64,000 nucleotides of DNA from a bacterium (lineage in GTDB: Bacteria; Vulcanimicrobiota; Xenobia; Xenobiales; Xenobiaceae): positions 39,575 through 103,574 of the forward strand of contig JAUNIO010000005.1 in assembly GCA_030535355.1 (NCBI GenBank). The letters run 5' to 3'. A program made the position numbers and the translations under genes. This document shows, piece after piece, positions 44,812-52,904 of the stretch. The notes beneath the pieces are model-generated. The model saw only the letters and a list, made by a program, of their open reading frames with translations. It had not been told where the DNA came from and did not search any database. Numbering within the stretch: the first letter of the stretch is position 1; the number at the start of each line of letters is the position of its first letter.

Positions 44812-45744
44812 ATGCATATTCTCATCGCAGGCGGGGCAGGATTCATAGGCGCTAATCTCTGCCGGGCCTTATTAAAACGCGGTGACGAGGTTACAGTAAT
44901 TGACAGCCTTTACACCGGAAAACGCGCTAATCTCGACGATTTGCCTTTGCGCTTTGTTGAAGGCGATATATGTGACCGAGATTTATTGCAACGACAATTT
45001 TCGCCAGATCGCCTGCATTTTGATGGAGTGATGAATCTGGCCTGCCCTGCCTCTCCGCCAGCCTACCAAGCCAAGCCCATTGAGACTCTGCTTACAGGTT
45101 CCCTTGGCACTGTCAACACTCTGGAAATTGCCCGAGTTCATAAGGCTCGCTATCTGCTAACCTCCACATCAGAGATATATGGAGAACCGGCTGTACATCC
45201 GCAAACTGAAGAATACCGCGGCAACGTCAATCCCGTAGGTCCCCGTTCGATGTACGATGAAGCCAAACGTTTTTCCGAAGCCGTAGTTACCGCTTACGCC
45301 ACTACGTACGGCCTAAGCACAGCTATTGTGCGTATTTTTAACACCTACGGACCTTTTATGCAGCCCGATGATGGGCGCGTAATCACCAATTTTCTCAATC
45401 AGGCCCTGGTTGGCGCACCGCTAACCATATATGGGGACGGCTCACAGACCCGTTCTTTCTGCTACGTGGACGATTTAATCGCTGGTTTACTGGCTATGTT
45501 CGATTCTCACGAAAATGGCCCCATCAACCTAGGCAATCCGCAAGAAGTGACCATACGCGAATTAGTCAGCGCAGTCAAGTCCATCAGCGGTAAAGACTGC
45601 ACCGTCACCTATCACCCCCTCCCCGGCGATGACCCTACACGGCGCTGTCCCGACATTACCAAAGCTAAAACGCTTTTAAATTGGCAGCCCCACACAGATT
45701 TGCACACAGGCCTGCAGGCTGTTTGGGAATGGTTTCAGCGCTAG
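44812..45744 (+). CDS. UDP-glucuronate decarboxylase-like epimerase
   Basis: 310-residue extended SDR enzyme. GGAGFIG (7-13) binds NAD; catalytic Tyr 148 and Lys 152 (MYDEAK); STSEIYGEP precedes. The ACPASPPAYQAKPIETL, NVNPVGPRSMYDEAKRF and ARRCPDITKAK-like patterns match UXS, which makes UDP-xylose from UDP-glucuronate. It would supply a sugar for envelope polysaccharide. Neighbouring genes do not confirm the substrate; another UDP-sugar SDR is possible. Confidence 0.8.
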   Translation: MHILIAGGAGFIGANLCRALLKRGDEVTVIDSLYTGKRANLDDLPLRFVEGDICDRDLLQRQFSPDRLHFDGVMNLACPASPPAYQAKPIETLLTGSLGTVNTLEIARVHKARYLLTSTSEIYGEPAVHPQTEEYRGNVNPVGPRSMYDEAKRFSEAVVTAYATTYGLSTAIVRIFNTYGPFMQPDDGRVITNFLNQALVGAPLTIYGDGSQTRSFCYVDDLIAGLLAMFDSHENGPINLGNPQEVTIRELVSAVKSISGKDCTVTYHPLPGDDPTRRCPDITKAKTLLNWQPHTDLHTGLQAVWEWFQR

Positions 45745-45747
45745 CAC

Positions 45748-46377
45748 TTATATCTGACGATCATTCACAGCTACTGACGCTGCAGAGTCAGTAGCTGTCG
45801 GTACGCTTACTGACAGCGCCGAAGACAGGTGCGCCAGACAAGGCCACGAGAGCCAAGCTAAAAGTGCGCCTATCCCCAGGCGATAAGCCACCATTACCGT
45901 AAGCACAGTCTGTAGCGATTCCCAATGCACACCAATGTCAGCCGTTTTATACAGGGCTAGATCCAGAGGGATGCCGCGAAAAACATACATATTGCCAAGC
46001 TTGCATAGAAAAGCCGTTAGACTGGCACCAGCGCCGCAGACAGCGAAACTCCAGCGTGAGGTCCCTAATGCCGATACAATAATATCGATAACCAAAGCCT
46101 CGGCTATCAAAGCCGGCATGATCATAATTTTTAAGCCACCGGCCATCAGTAAATTTACGATTGCGCTAGCTAAGCCCATCACCGTAATACGTCCAAAGCG
46201 CGGTTTATACTGAAAGGCCAGAATATAGGCACAGGCATTGATGATCACCATAAAAGATCCGGTTAGAGGAAATTTAAGCGCATGCAGCAGTGTGCCCAAA
46301 GTCAATTCTAAGGCAGTGTTGCAAGCAACTACCATGGCCATTATGGCAATATCGCGAGTAAACGAATATGGTTTCAT
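45748..46377 (-). CDS. Multi-helix membrane protein, possible ECF S-component
   Basis: 209 residues with about six hydrophobic segments. The first is MKPYSFTRDIAIMAMVVACN, followed by FPLTGSFMVIINACAYI and AIVNLLMAGGLKIM, and a Ser/Ala-rich tail. The size and six-helix pattern resemble substrate-binding S-components of ECF transporters, but no signature is certain and no EcfA/T genes lie near. It ends 3 bp from the convergent epimerase gene and follows a ModE-like regulator on the same strand, which may link it to metal or oxyanion uptake (inference). Confidence 0.45.
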   Translation of the reverse strand: MKPYSFTRDIAIMAMVVACNTALELTLGTLLHALKFPLTGSFMVIINACAYILAFQYKPRFGRITVMGLASAIVNLLMAGGLKIMIMPALIAEALVIDIIVSALGTSRWSFAVCGAGASLTAFLCKLGNMYVFRGIPLDLALYKTADIGVHWESLQTVLTVMVAYRLGIGALLAWLSWPCLAHLSSALSVSVPTATDSAASVAVNDRQI

Positions 46378-46429
46378 ATTTATACCTCAGCCGCTATGCT
46401 TTTTTCTACCTTTCACACTTTAGACAAGC

Positions 46430-46804
46430 TCAGACCTCTTCAGATACTGCTTCTTCCTGCATAGAGAAGTCTAAATTGACGCAAAAATTCTCAAAAGCCA
46501 GCGCTGCTTCTCGCTGCAAACGCCTCTCCATTAATGTATATTCCTGTAGCATCTTTCTGCCAAAATCGGTAAGTTCAGCGCCCCCTCCAGCTGCGCCACC
46601 GCTATGCGAGCGCAATATCTGACGCTGAACAGCGGATTCCAAACGCTTAATCAAAGCATGAGCTTTACTGTACGACATTCCCATTTCCAAAGCGGCTTGG
46701 CGCAGCGAACCCAGACTATCCGTAAGGCATAACAATTTATAAGGTCCCGCCCCCATAAACCGCCCACACTCATCACAAATCATAATTTTCAGCTGCATTT
46801 GCAT
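46430..46804 (-). CDS. ModE-type winged-helix regulator (N-terminal domain only)
   Basis: 124 residues from the ATG at 46804 (a GTG 4 codons upstream is possible). The DNA-binding half of ModE is clear: SLGSLRQAALEMGMSYSKAH (helix-turn-helix), ALIKRLESAVQRQILRSHSG, and GGAAGGGAELTDFGRKMLQ. There is no TOBE/molybdate domain, so it would be a one-domain regulator. In many bacteria such proteins control molybdate genes. It is 52 bp upstream of the membrane protein above and probably controls that gene; ligand unknown. Confidence 0.75.
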   Translation of the reverse strand: MQMQLKIMICDECGRFMGAGPYKLLCLTDSLGSLRQAALEMGMSYSKAHALIKRLESAVQRQILRSHSGGAAGGGAELTDFGRKMLQEYTLMERRLQREAALAFENFCVNLDFSMQEEAVSEEV

Positions 46805-46893
46805 GATTTTTACCACACTTTATCTGTCGCTATCTTTGTCATAATACAACGGCTTTTCTAGGACCCCTTTTCGCGGCTACGACAAAAGGAAAT

Positions 46894-47022
46894 GCCCAAG
46901 ACTGTTGGATAATCGAGGTTTAGCGTGTATCATGTGAGAGCCTGTACGCAGGCATAAACATTGCGATAATTGCAGATTAACAGCATTTTCTATGTCAGCA
47001 AGCCTTAACTAAATGGCCTTGG
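46894..47022 (-). repeat. Dispersed intergenic repeat, arm R copy
   Basis: gcccaagactgttggataat, cgaggtttagcg, gcaggcataaacattgcg, ataattgcagattaac, then agccttaactaaatggcc. Same body as the copy at 6842-7016 in reverse orientation, with one terminal 21-bp-type unit. It lies in the 349-bp gap before the FecR gene; the rest of the gap is unassigned. Confidence 0.65.
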
Positions 47023-47153
47023 CGAATTATTGAATGATATGGCCTTCTGCTGGGAAAGTTCGGCGTTACTAATGGCAGCTTCTAAAGAAGGACTACCTTT
47101 AGCACAAGGGAAAATATCTATATTTATGTCACTGAAGAGGAATTATTTACTTT

Positions 47154-48047
47154 ATGATTTATAAGCGCCATCGCTATTCAGTTCTGTCCGCATTACTGCT
47201 AACCGCTTTGTTATTATCCTGCATTCCAGCCTTTGCCGCAGGTAAAAGCTGGGTAATTGCTGCCCGCAAAGCCGGCATTGTAGAAAGTAAACTAGCCCAA
47301 AGCCAAAGCTGGCTGCGCATTCCCAATTCGCGCCGCTTAGGACTAGATGACAGCATACGCACCAACGAAAAAGGCAAAGCCACCTTAACATTAGCGGACA
47401 GCAGTCTCATCGCCATCAATCCCAACACGACTGTCGTCATGCGCAAATTCGTCCTCAATTCGCGTCAGCGGCACGTGGAGACAGACATTGAGTGCGGTCA
47501 TCTGCGCACCCAGGTTTCCAAATTCAGAGGTCAGGACAACCGTTACCAAATTACTTCCCCCAACGCAGTTATGGCTGCCCAAGGTACGGATTTCAGTGCC
47601 AGAGTTATTGGTGTTGAAAAGAATGTAAAAACAATTATTTGTGTGTATTCCGGCAGTGTCTCCGTGAAAAACCGCCGGACAGATGAAGTCCTTATCGTTA
47701 CCGCTGGCCACGGTGCCATAATTTACAATGAAGAGCCTTTGGCTTTATTCGACTTTAACATCAACGGCACTAAAATTACTAACATATCAGCCAGCGCCAT
47801 GCAAAATGGCAATGTCGATCTCAGCGAATTTGAAGAAGAAATAGAGCTTCCTCAAGGCGGAGATGCGCGGCTTCAGGCTATACCGCCCGAAACCCGCGGT
47901 GAGATCGGCGGCCGCCAAGAGCCTTTAGGCATTGACAGTATGGGCACTTCCGGCGAACGCAGCAATCCTGCCGCCCCGATTATTCCCACTAATCCTGCCA
48001 GCAACACCGGTTCCGTGGTGATCGATTTAACCCCATTTAATCACTAA
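47154..48047 (+). CDS. Exported FecR-domain protein
   Basis: 297 residues. Signal peptide (SVLSALLLTALLLSCIPAFA) then a FecR domain: VIAARKAGIVESK, RLGLDDSIRTNEKGKATLTL, NTTVVMRKF, RYQITSPNAVMAAQGTDFSA and IICVYSGSVSVKN. A Pro/Gly-rich tail of about 80 residues follows. FecR-like proteins sense or transmit envelope signals. The cyclase gene starts 15 bp after its stop, a common pairing of FecR and CHASE2-cyclase genes; this one probably acts with the cyclase in the periplasm. Confidence 0.85.
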   Translation: MIYKRHRYSVLSALLLTALLLSCIPAFAAGKSWVIAARKAGIVESKLAQSQSWLRIPNSRRLGLDDSIRTNEKGKATLTLADSSLIAINPNTTVVMRKFVLNSRQRHVETDIECGHLRTQVSKFRGQDNRYQITSPNAVMAAQGTDFSARVIGVEKNVKTIICVYSGSVSVKNRRTDEVLIVTAGHGAIIYNEEPLALFDFNINGTKITNISASAMQNGNVDLSEFEEEIELPQGGDARLQAIPPETRGEIGGRQEPLGIDSMGTSGERSNPAAPIIPTNPASNTGSVVIDLTPFNH

Positions 48048-48061
48048 TTAAACGAGATACA

Positions 48062-50815
48062 GTGCTAATTAAGCAACTGTTCAGAAAAATGCTCAACGGT
48101 TACAGCTCCAGGCAGCAGCGCAAATCGCTGTGTCTAGGAGCTGTAATTGGTATTGCAGTAACGGCATTTTGTCTTCTAAACAGCACTCACGACTGGCTGC
48201 GCTTTGCTGAAAATCTCGTGCAGCGCACTTGGATGGACCGCTATTATGCCACTTACCGGCAACAAGCCAGCGAGCAATATATTTCCAGCAGCGCTGCTTT
48301 ACTGGACCGCTCCTTTACCGAAAAGGTTGTCTTAGTAGTCTTTGACGACTCTTCCCTGCGCTCAGGCCTGCGCTGGCCCATTTCCCGCTCGCTCTATGCC
48401 GAATTAGTCCGCAAACTAAAAATTGCCGGTGCCAAAACGATAGCCTTTGATATTATTTTTAGCGGCCCCAGCCAAGACTCCAGATCGGACAAAACGCTCC
48501 AGCAGGTCTTTGCCGACCCAGCTGTGATAGTTCCCTACGGTTTGCTAGGGCGTGAAACTTCCATAGGACGCGGGCTGCTGTACCCTCCGCTGGTAAGCAC
48601 CTGGAGCGAACAGGACAGACAGCGCCGTTTAGGCTTTACTATGGAAGTTGCCGACCCTATAGATAAACGCGTACGCCTAGCAGTATTAAAAGTTACCCCT
48701 CCCTCCCATATTTCTGATGCTCCTCACTATTCGCTTACCGTAACCGCTCTCGCCCATTTTTTAGATATTTCTCCTCAGCAAGTTTTAGAGCGCTGCTCCA
48801 AAAAATTGGAAACGGCGGACATTACTTTGGCGGGTTCTCCCTATGCTTTCACAGCAGCTGTAGGCCGCATCGCCTATTGCGGTTCCGATTTAACCTCAGG
48901 CACTCTTGAAGCCGCTGCCGAAACAAAGCCAGCACCAGAATCCGAGTTGGACATTACCAGCGGCACTATAGGCCATTCGGTCCGCCAGCAGCCTCCCAGT
49001 AAATTAGCGCACAGCAATGTTCCACCCATTTCCGACTACCTGCAGGTTTGGCCCGTCCAGGAGATTCTCTCGGTCCCTGATGCTGATTTGCCAGGCCTGT
49101 TCGGAGTCAGCATTAACCCAGCCAACGGCCGGGAGACCCCCAATCAGGTCTTGGCGCTGGTGGGGGTCAACGTGCCCGGTGGCTACGACATAAAGATGTC
49201 TGATGTAGGCAGCATTTCCGGGGTCAGTATCCACGCCAACATCCTCTGGAATTTAATGCAGGGTACATTTCTCAAAGATTACAGCACCCAGCTTTCCTCA
49301 GGTATTTTCATAATAACCCTGGCGTTTTTAGCCGCCCTGTTAGCTACTTACTGCGAAATTAAATGGGCGGGTAGCTTGTTTTTGCTGTTATGCGGCGGTT
49401 ATTGGTACCTGGGATACCAGCTCATGTACGCGCAATACTTTAGCCAAGGCGGCATCATCATACCCGTATTTGCTCCCTGGTTAGGGGCTGCTGCCAGTTT
49501 CAGCGCGATTACCCTGCGCAACATCTTAGTCGAGCGCACTGCCAAACAAACTATGCACAACGCTTTAGCCGACGTGCTTCCAGTACCCGACATCGAAGAT
49601 TGGGTCAACAACAGAGGCCTAGAGATTGGCGCAAAAGAGCGCGATCTGACCATCCTATTTTCAGATATTCGCGGTTACACCGATCTTTCCGAGACTCTCA
49701 AGCCGACAGATATCACCGAAATGCTCAACACCTATCACGAAGCGATGGGCAGTATTTTTGAGCGCTATGGAGGGATTATTTTTGATTATCAAGGCGATGC
49801 CCAAATGGTTGTTTTCGGCTTAGCCCCAGCTTCTCAGCCCAATCATGCCGCTGCAGCCGTTAAAGCTGCTGCCGCTATGGTTTTGCGCCTAGAGCAGCTG
49901 CGCCATGAATGGAAGGCACAAAAGCGCCCAGTTTTTGAGTGCGGCATAGGCGTCTGTACGGGCGCAGTCGCTTTGGGAGTAATCGGCTCCAAATATCGCA
50001 AACAAATATGCGCAATAGGCGATCCCACCAACACCTCAGCGCGTATGCAGGGCAAATCCAAAGAGCTGAACAGCCCGGTATTGATGACCGAAAGCACATA
50101 CAAAGCAGCCGGAAACGGCATAGACGCTTTCTTCATTCAATCCGTCAGCGTCAAAGGCAAGCGCGCCCCTCTGAAAGTCTATGGAGTAGACTTAGCCAAA
50201 ATGTCTGAGCGGCTGCGCCAAGACGATCTCCATCTTGACGAAAGATCGGTATCTATGCTGCTGATTTCTCTTGTTCAGGTAAATCCGGGCCAGGAAGAGC
50301 GGCAAGTTACCGCACTGCAGAATATCTGCAATTCCTGTACAGCCCATAACTCAGGCTGGGCTGTTTTCCTGGGGGATACCTATAGCTGCACATTCGCCTC
50401 CGTATTCGGCTGTTCTGGCCAAGAAAGCGAGAATTCCGCCATAAAAGCCTATCATACGGCCCTAGAAATTTTAGAGAAATACTATCGCCTGCCCGCAAGC
50501 GAACCAGATTCGCTGTTTATCACTCTGCACGGCGGCTGGGTAAGCGTCCGGGAAAACCGTGAAAAAGATGCTGGTTTATGTTCCATTCAGGGCGAAGCGT
50601 GGCAAACACTCCAAGACCTCCATCAAAAATGCCAAAGGCTTCCCAGCGATTTCATAGCGACCGAAACAGTTTTGCCAGCCCTTGGTGAAGATGTATGCGC
50701 TCAGGTAATTTCGACCTATAAAGTTCCCCGCAAAAAACAGACGTTGGCCATTTACGCTGTTAAACCAAAAGCAGTTCAACATGCAAAGAAGGCAGGACAA
50801 ATATCATTTAGTTAG
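48062..50815 (+). CDS. CHASE2-domain class III nucleotide cyclase with degenerate second domain
   Basis: 917 residues, GTG start. An N-terminal membrane helix, a CHASE2 sensor domain (about 70-400), three membrane helices (about 410-490), and then a class III cyclase domain (about 525-700). The metal Asp are D535 and D579 and the transition-state pair N657/R661 is present, but the adenine-selecting Lys and Asp positions hold D575 and Q648, so the product may not be cAMP. From about 715 to 905 a second domain looks like a decayed cyclase fold (WAVFLGDTYSCTFASVFG, then LHGGWVSV and GLCSIQGEAW). Repeat element 50804-51042 overlaps its last 12 bases; the original end was probably different by three residues (see finding). 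Confidence 0.82.
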   Translation: MLIKQLFRKMLNGYSSRQQRKSLCLGAVIGIAVTAFCLLNSTHDWLRFAENLVQRTWMDRYYATYRQQASEQYISSSAALLDRSFTEKVVLVVFDDSSLRSGLRWPISRSLYAELVRKLKIAGAKTIAFDIIFSGPSQDSRSDKTLQQVFADPAVIVPYGLLGRETSIGRGLLYPPLVSTWSEQDRQRRLGFTMEVADPIDKRVRLAVLKVTPPSHISDAPHYSLTVTALAHFLDISPQQVLERCSKKLETADITLAGSPYAFTAAVGRIAYCGSDLTSGTLEAAAETKPAPESELDITSGTIGHSVRQQPPSKLAHSNVPPISDYLQVWPVQEILSVPDADLPGLFGVSINPANGRETPNQVLALVGVNVPGGYDIKMSDVGSISGVSIHANILWNLMQGTFLKDYSTQLSSGIFIITLAFLAALLATYCEIKWAGSLFLLLCGGYWYLGYQLMYAQYFSQGGIIIPVFAPWLGAAASFSAITLRNILVERTAKQTMHNALADVLPVPDIEDWVNNRGLEIGAKERDLTILFSDIRGYTDLSETLKPTDITEMLNTYHEAMGSIFERYGGIIFDYQGDAQMVVFGLAPASQPNHAAAAVKAAAAMVLRLEQLRHEWKAQKRPVFECGIGVCTGAVALGVIGSKYRKQICAIGDPTNTSARMQGKSKELNSPVLMTESTYKAAGNGIDAFFIQSVSVKGKRAPLKVYGVDLAKMSERLRQDDLHLDERSVSMLLISLVQVNPGQEERQVTALQNICNSCTAHNSGWAVFLGDTYSCTFASVFGCSGQESENSAIKAYHTALEILEKYYRLPASEPDSLFITLHGGWVSVRENREKDAGLCSIQGEAWQTLQDLHQKCQRLPSDFIATETVLPALGEDVCAQVISTYKVPRKKQTLAIYAVKPKAVQHAKKAGQISFS

Positions 50816-51042
50816 CGTTCAGCTAAATTGCGAACTATCTGACTCCCCCTAAAGGATGGGAGGGGGAGATGTCGCAACTGCGACAGAGGGGGTGCCCACG
50901 ACTGAGGGAGAATCAAGGGCTAACGCATGTTTTATGCAAGCTTGAACGCTGATATAAACGTGGTGATAATTGCATATGAGTCAATATTCTCAATATCGTT
51001 GACTCGTAAGTTAACGACATTGAGTCTTAACTAAATGACATT
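50804..51042 (+). mobile_element. Complete copy of the dispersed MITE-like element
   Basis: 239 bp. Left end tcatttagttagcg and right end cttaactaaatgacatt are inverted repeats (TCATTTAGTTA / TAACTAAATGA, the outer 3-4 bases also similar). Left arm: gactccccctaaaggatggg, agggggagatgtcgcaactg, cgacagaggg. Right arm: aaacgtggtgataattgcat, atgagtcaatattctcaata, and two 21-bp-type terminal units. It codes for nothing. The 16-bp sequence gaaggcaggacaaata stands at 50788-50803 and again at 51043-51058, so the copy looks inserted. The four final bases of the direct repeat resemble the element's own end, so the duplicated target is 12-16 bp. Confidence 0.8.
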
Positions 51043-51187
51043 GAAGGCAGGACAAATAGAACATAGTTAAGTAATTAACAACTAATATTGTATAGGTAAT
51101 ATCAAAATAACATAGAGCACTTAACTGAAATAAACCGACCCTGAACACAATAATATGGACGAAGCAGTTATATTAAAGGACCCTTAC

Positions 51188-52849
51188 ATGAGCTCTAAGC
51201 CGTCTAACCTCGATAATATTGCCAAATTTATAGCCGACAATGCGCTTTTTGAATCGCTGTCCCGCCCTGTAATCCGCTCCATCGCCGCCAAGCTGCACGA
51301 GCAGCATGTCGCTCCCGGAAAAATCATCATGCAGGAGGGAGAAGTAGGAGATTCTTTTTATATTATTTACAAGGGCCATGTGCGCGCTGTGCTAAACCGC
51401 CAGGGGCAGGACTGTATACTCTCGGAGATGGGCCACGGCGAAGGATTTGGCGAAATGGCTTTGCTCAGCGATAACCCGCGTTCCTGCACAATTCAAGCTA
51501 TCGATGAAGTCCATCTTTTAGTCTTAAACAGAGAAGATTTTGAATATCTATACGTGCGTTTTCCCGAATTAGCGCTAAAATTTGAGGAGCTGCGCAGCCA
51601 GCGCGTTTCCCTTTTAGAAGATAAAGAATTAAGCGCTTCCACCATTTCCAAATTTATGTCTAACCGCTCTTCACAAGGCGCTTTAGACTATGCTATGTTA
51701 GATACTCTCTGCAAATTAAACGAAGCCGCTGGCGGCCCAGAACAAGCTGAGCACTGCAAAGAGACTGGCCAGCTGGCACGCGAGATGAGCAAGATTCTCT
51801 GTCCCCTGGTTGGCGAAGAGCTTTTATTCGCAGGTTACTTACATGAAATCAGCAAAATTGCCATACCGCGGGAAATAGTTATCAAAGAACGCCAGGGGTT
51901 GCCCTTAGCCCCAGAAGAAGCTGAGTATTTTCGGGGATTGTACACCAAAGCCACGGCAATTCTACAGCCAGAGCCAGTCTTGTACAAACGCTTGGAATTT
52001 ATAGGCGACCTCGACGCTGAAGATTATCACGAAATGCGCCTCGAAGCCCAGATTCTAAAAGTTGCCAACGATTTCTTAGAGCTGCGCTCCAAGCATTACC
52101 GCGGCCTTTCCAATGATGAAGCCATAGAGCGCATGACTGCTCTCTCCGGCACTCTGTACAATCCGCGTATTCTCACCTCTTTGCGCAAAAACATAGGCAA
52201 GTTCCACGATGTCCGCGTCGAAGCCCAGCTCAATGCTATGCGCATGATAGTTTTAGCCTTAGACCAAAAGGACAATTACACATACCGCCACTCGCTAGAC
52301 GTGCGCAATATCACAGCCGAATTATGCCGGCGTCTAAACTTAAGCCGTCAGGAACAGCGTCTGGCCGAGATAGCTGCCGAGCTTCATGATGCCGGTAAAA
52401 TATATATCGATGAAAGCATACTCAACGCTCCACGCCGCCTGACCGAAGCGGAATTCGCCATCATGAAAACCCATGCCCAGCGCTCTGCTGATTTTTTTGC
52501 CGATATTTATGGTATGGATGAATTAGCCAAAATAATCAGCGCCCACCATGAAAAATTCAGCGGCCAAGGCTATCCTCACGGCCTTAAAGGTGAAGAGATA
52601 CCGTTTATTGCCCGCATTATGGCTGTTGCTGATGTATGGAGCGCACTGACAACTCCCCGTGTTTACCGTCAAAGCAGCCAAGGCAAGCCTTCAGGCATGC
52701 CGCTTGACAAAGCCCTGCAGGAAATGGAGCACATGGCAGAACTGGGCCATTTCGATCCCAAGATATTTGCTGAATTCCACAAATATGCACAGGAAAATCA
52801 GCAAATATCCAATAGTTCTAATAATGGCCGTGACCTGCCCAATGCTTAA
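51188..52849 (+). CDS. Cyclic-nucleotide-binding HD-GYP protein
   Basis: 553 residues from the ATG at 51188 (AAAGGA 8-9 nt upstream; an ATG at 51155 is less likely). Residues 10-140: CNB domain with the nucleotide-binding cassette GFGEMALLSDNPRSCTI. A first HD-GYP-like domain (about 170-330) has lost its HD pair (YLHEISKIAIP). The second (about 350-530) is intact: RHSLDVRNITAEL, ELHDAGKI (about 397) and HHEKFSGQGYPHGLKGEEIP. HD-GYP domains hydrolyse c-di-GMP. It is placed just after the cyclase and before GspE/PilB, so it may couple the cyclase product to c-di-GMP. Confidence 0.88.
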   Translation: MSSKPSNLDNIAKFIADNALFESLSRPVIRSIAAKLHEQHVAPGKIIMQEGEVGDSFYIIYKGHVRAVLNRQGQDCILSEMGHGEGFGEMALLSDNPRSCTIQAIDEVHLLVLNREDFEYLYVRFPELALKFEELRSQRVSLLEDKELSASTISKFMSNRSSQGALDYAMLDTLCKLNEAAGGPEQAEHCKETGQLAREMSKILCPLVGEELLFAGYLHEISKIAIPREIVIKERQGLPLAPEEAEYFRGLYTKATAILQPEPVLYKRLEFIGDLDAEDYHEMRLEAQILKVANDFLELRSKHYRGLSNDEAIERMTALSGTLYNPRILTSLRKNIGKFHDVRVEAQLNAMRMIVLALDQKDNYTYRHSLDVRNITAELCRRLNLSRQEQRLAEIAAELHDAGKIYIDESILNAPRRLTEAEFAIMKTHAQRSADFFADIYGMDELAKIISAHHEKFSGQGYPHGLKGEEIPFIARIMAVADVWSALTTPRVYRQSSQGKPSGMPLDKALQEMEHMAELGHFDPKIFAEFHKYAQENQQISNSSNNGRDLPNA

Positions 52850-52904
52850 GTTGCGCCCAACAAACTGCGCACAAGCGCTTTCATAACTAAGGAGCCACAG
52901 CGTT

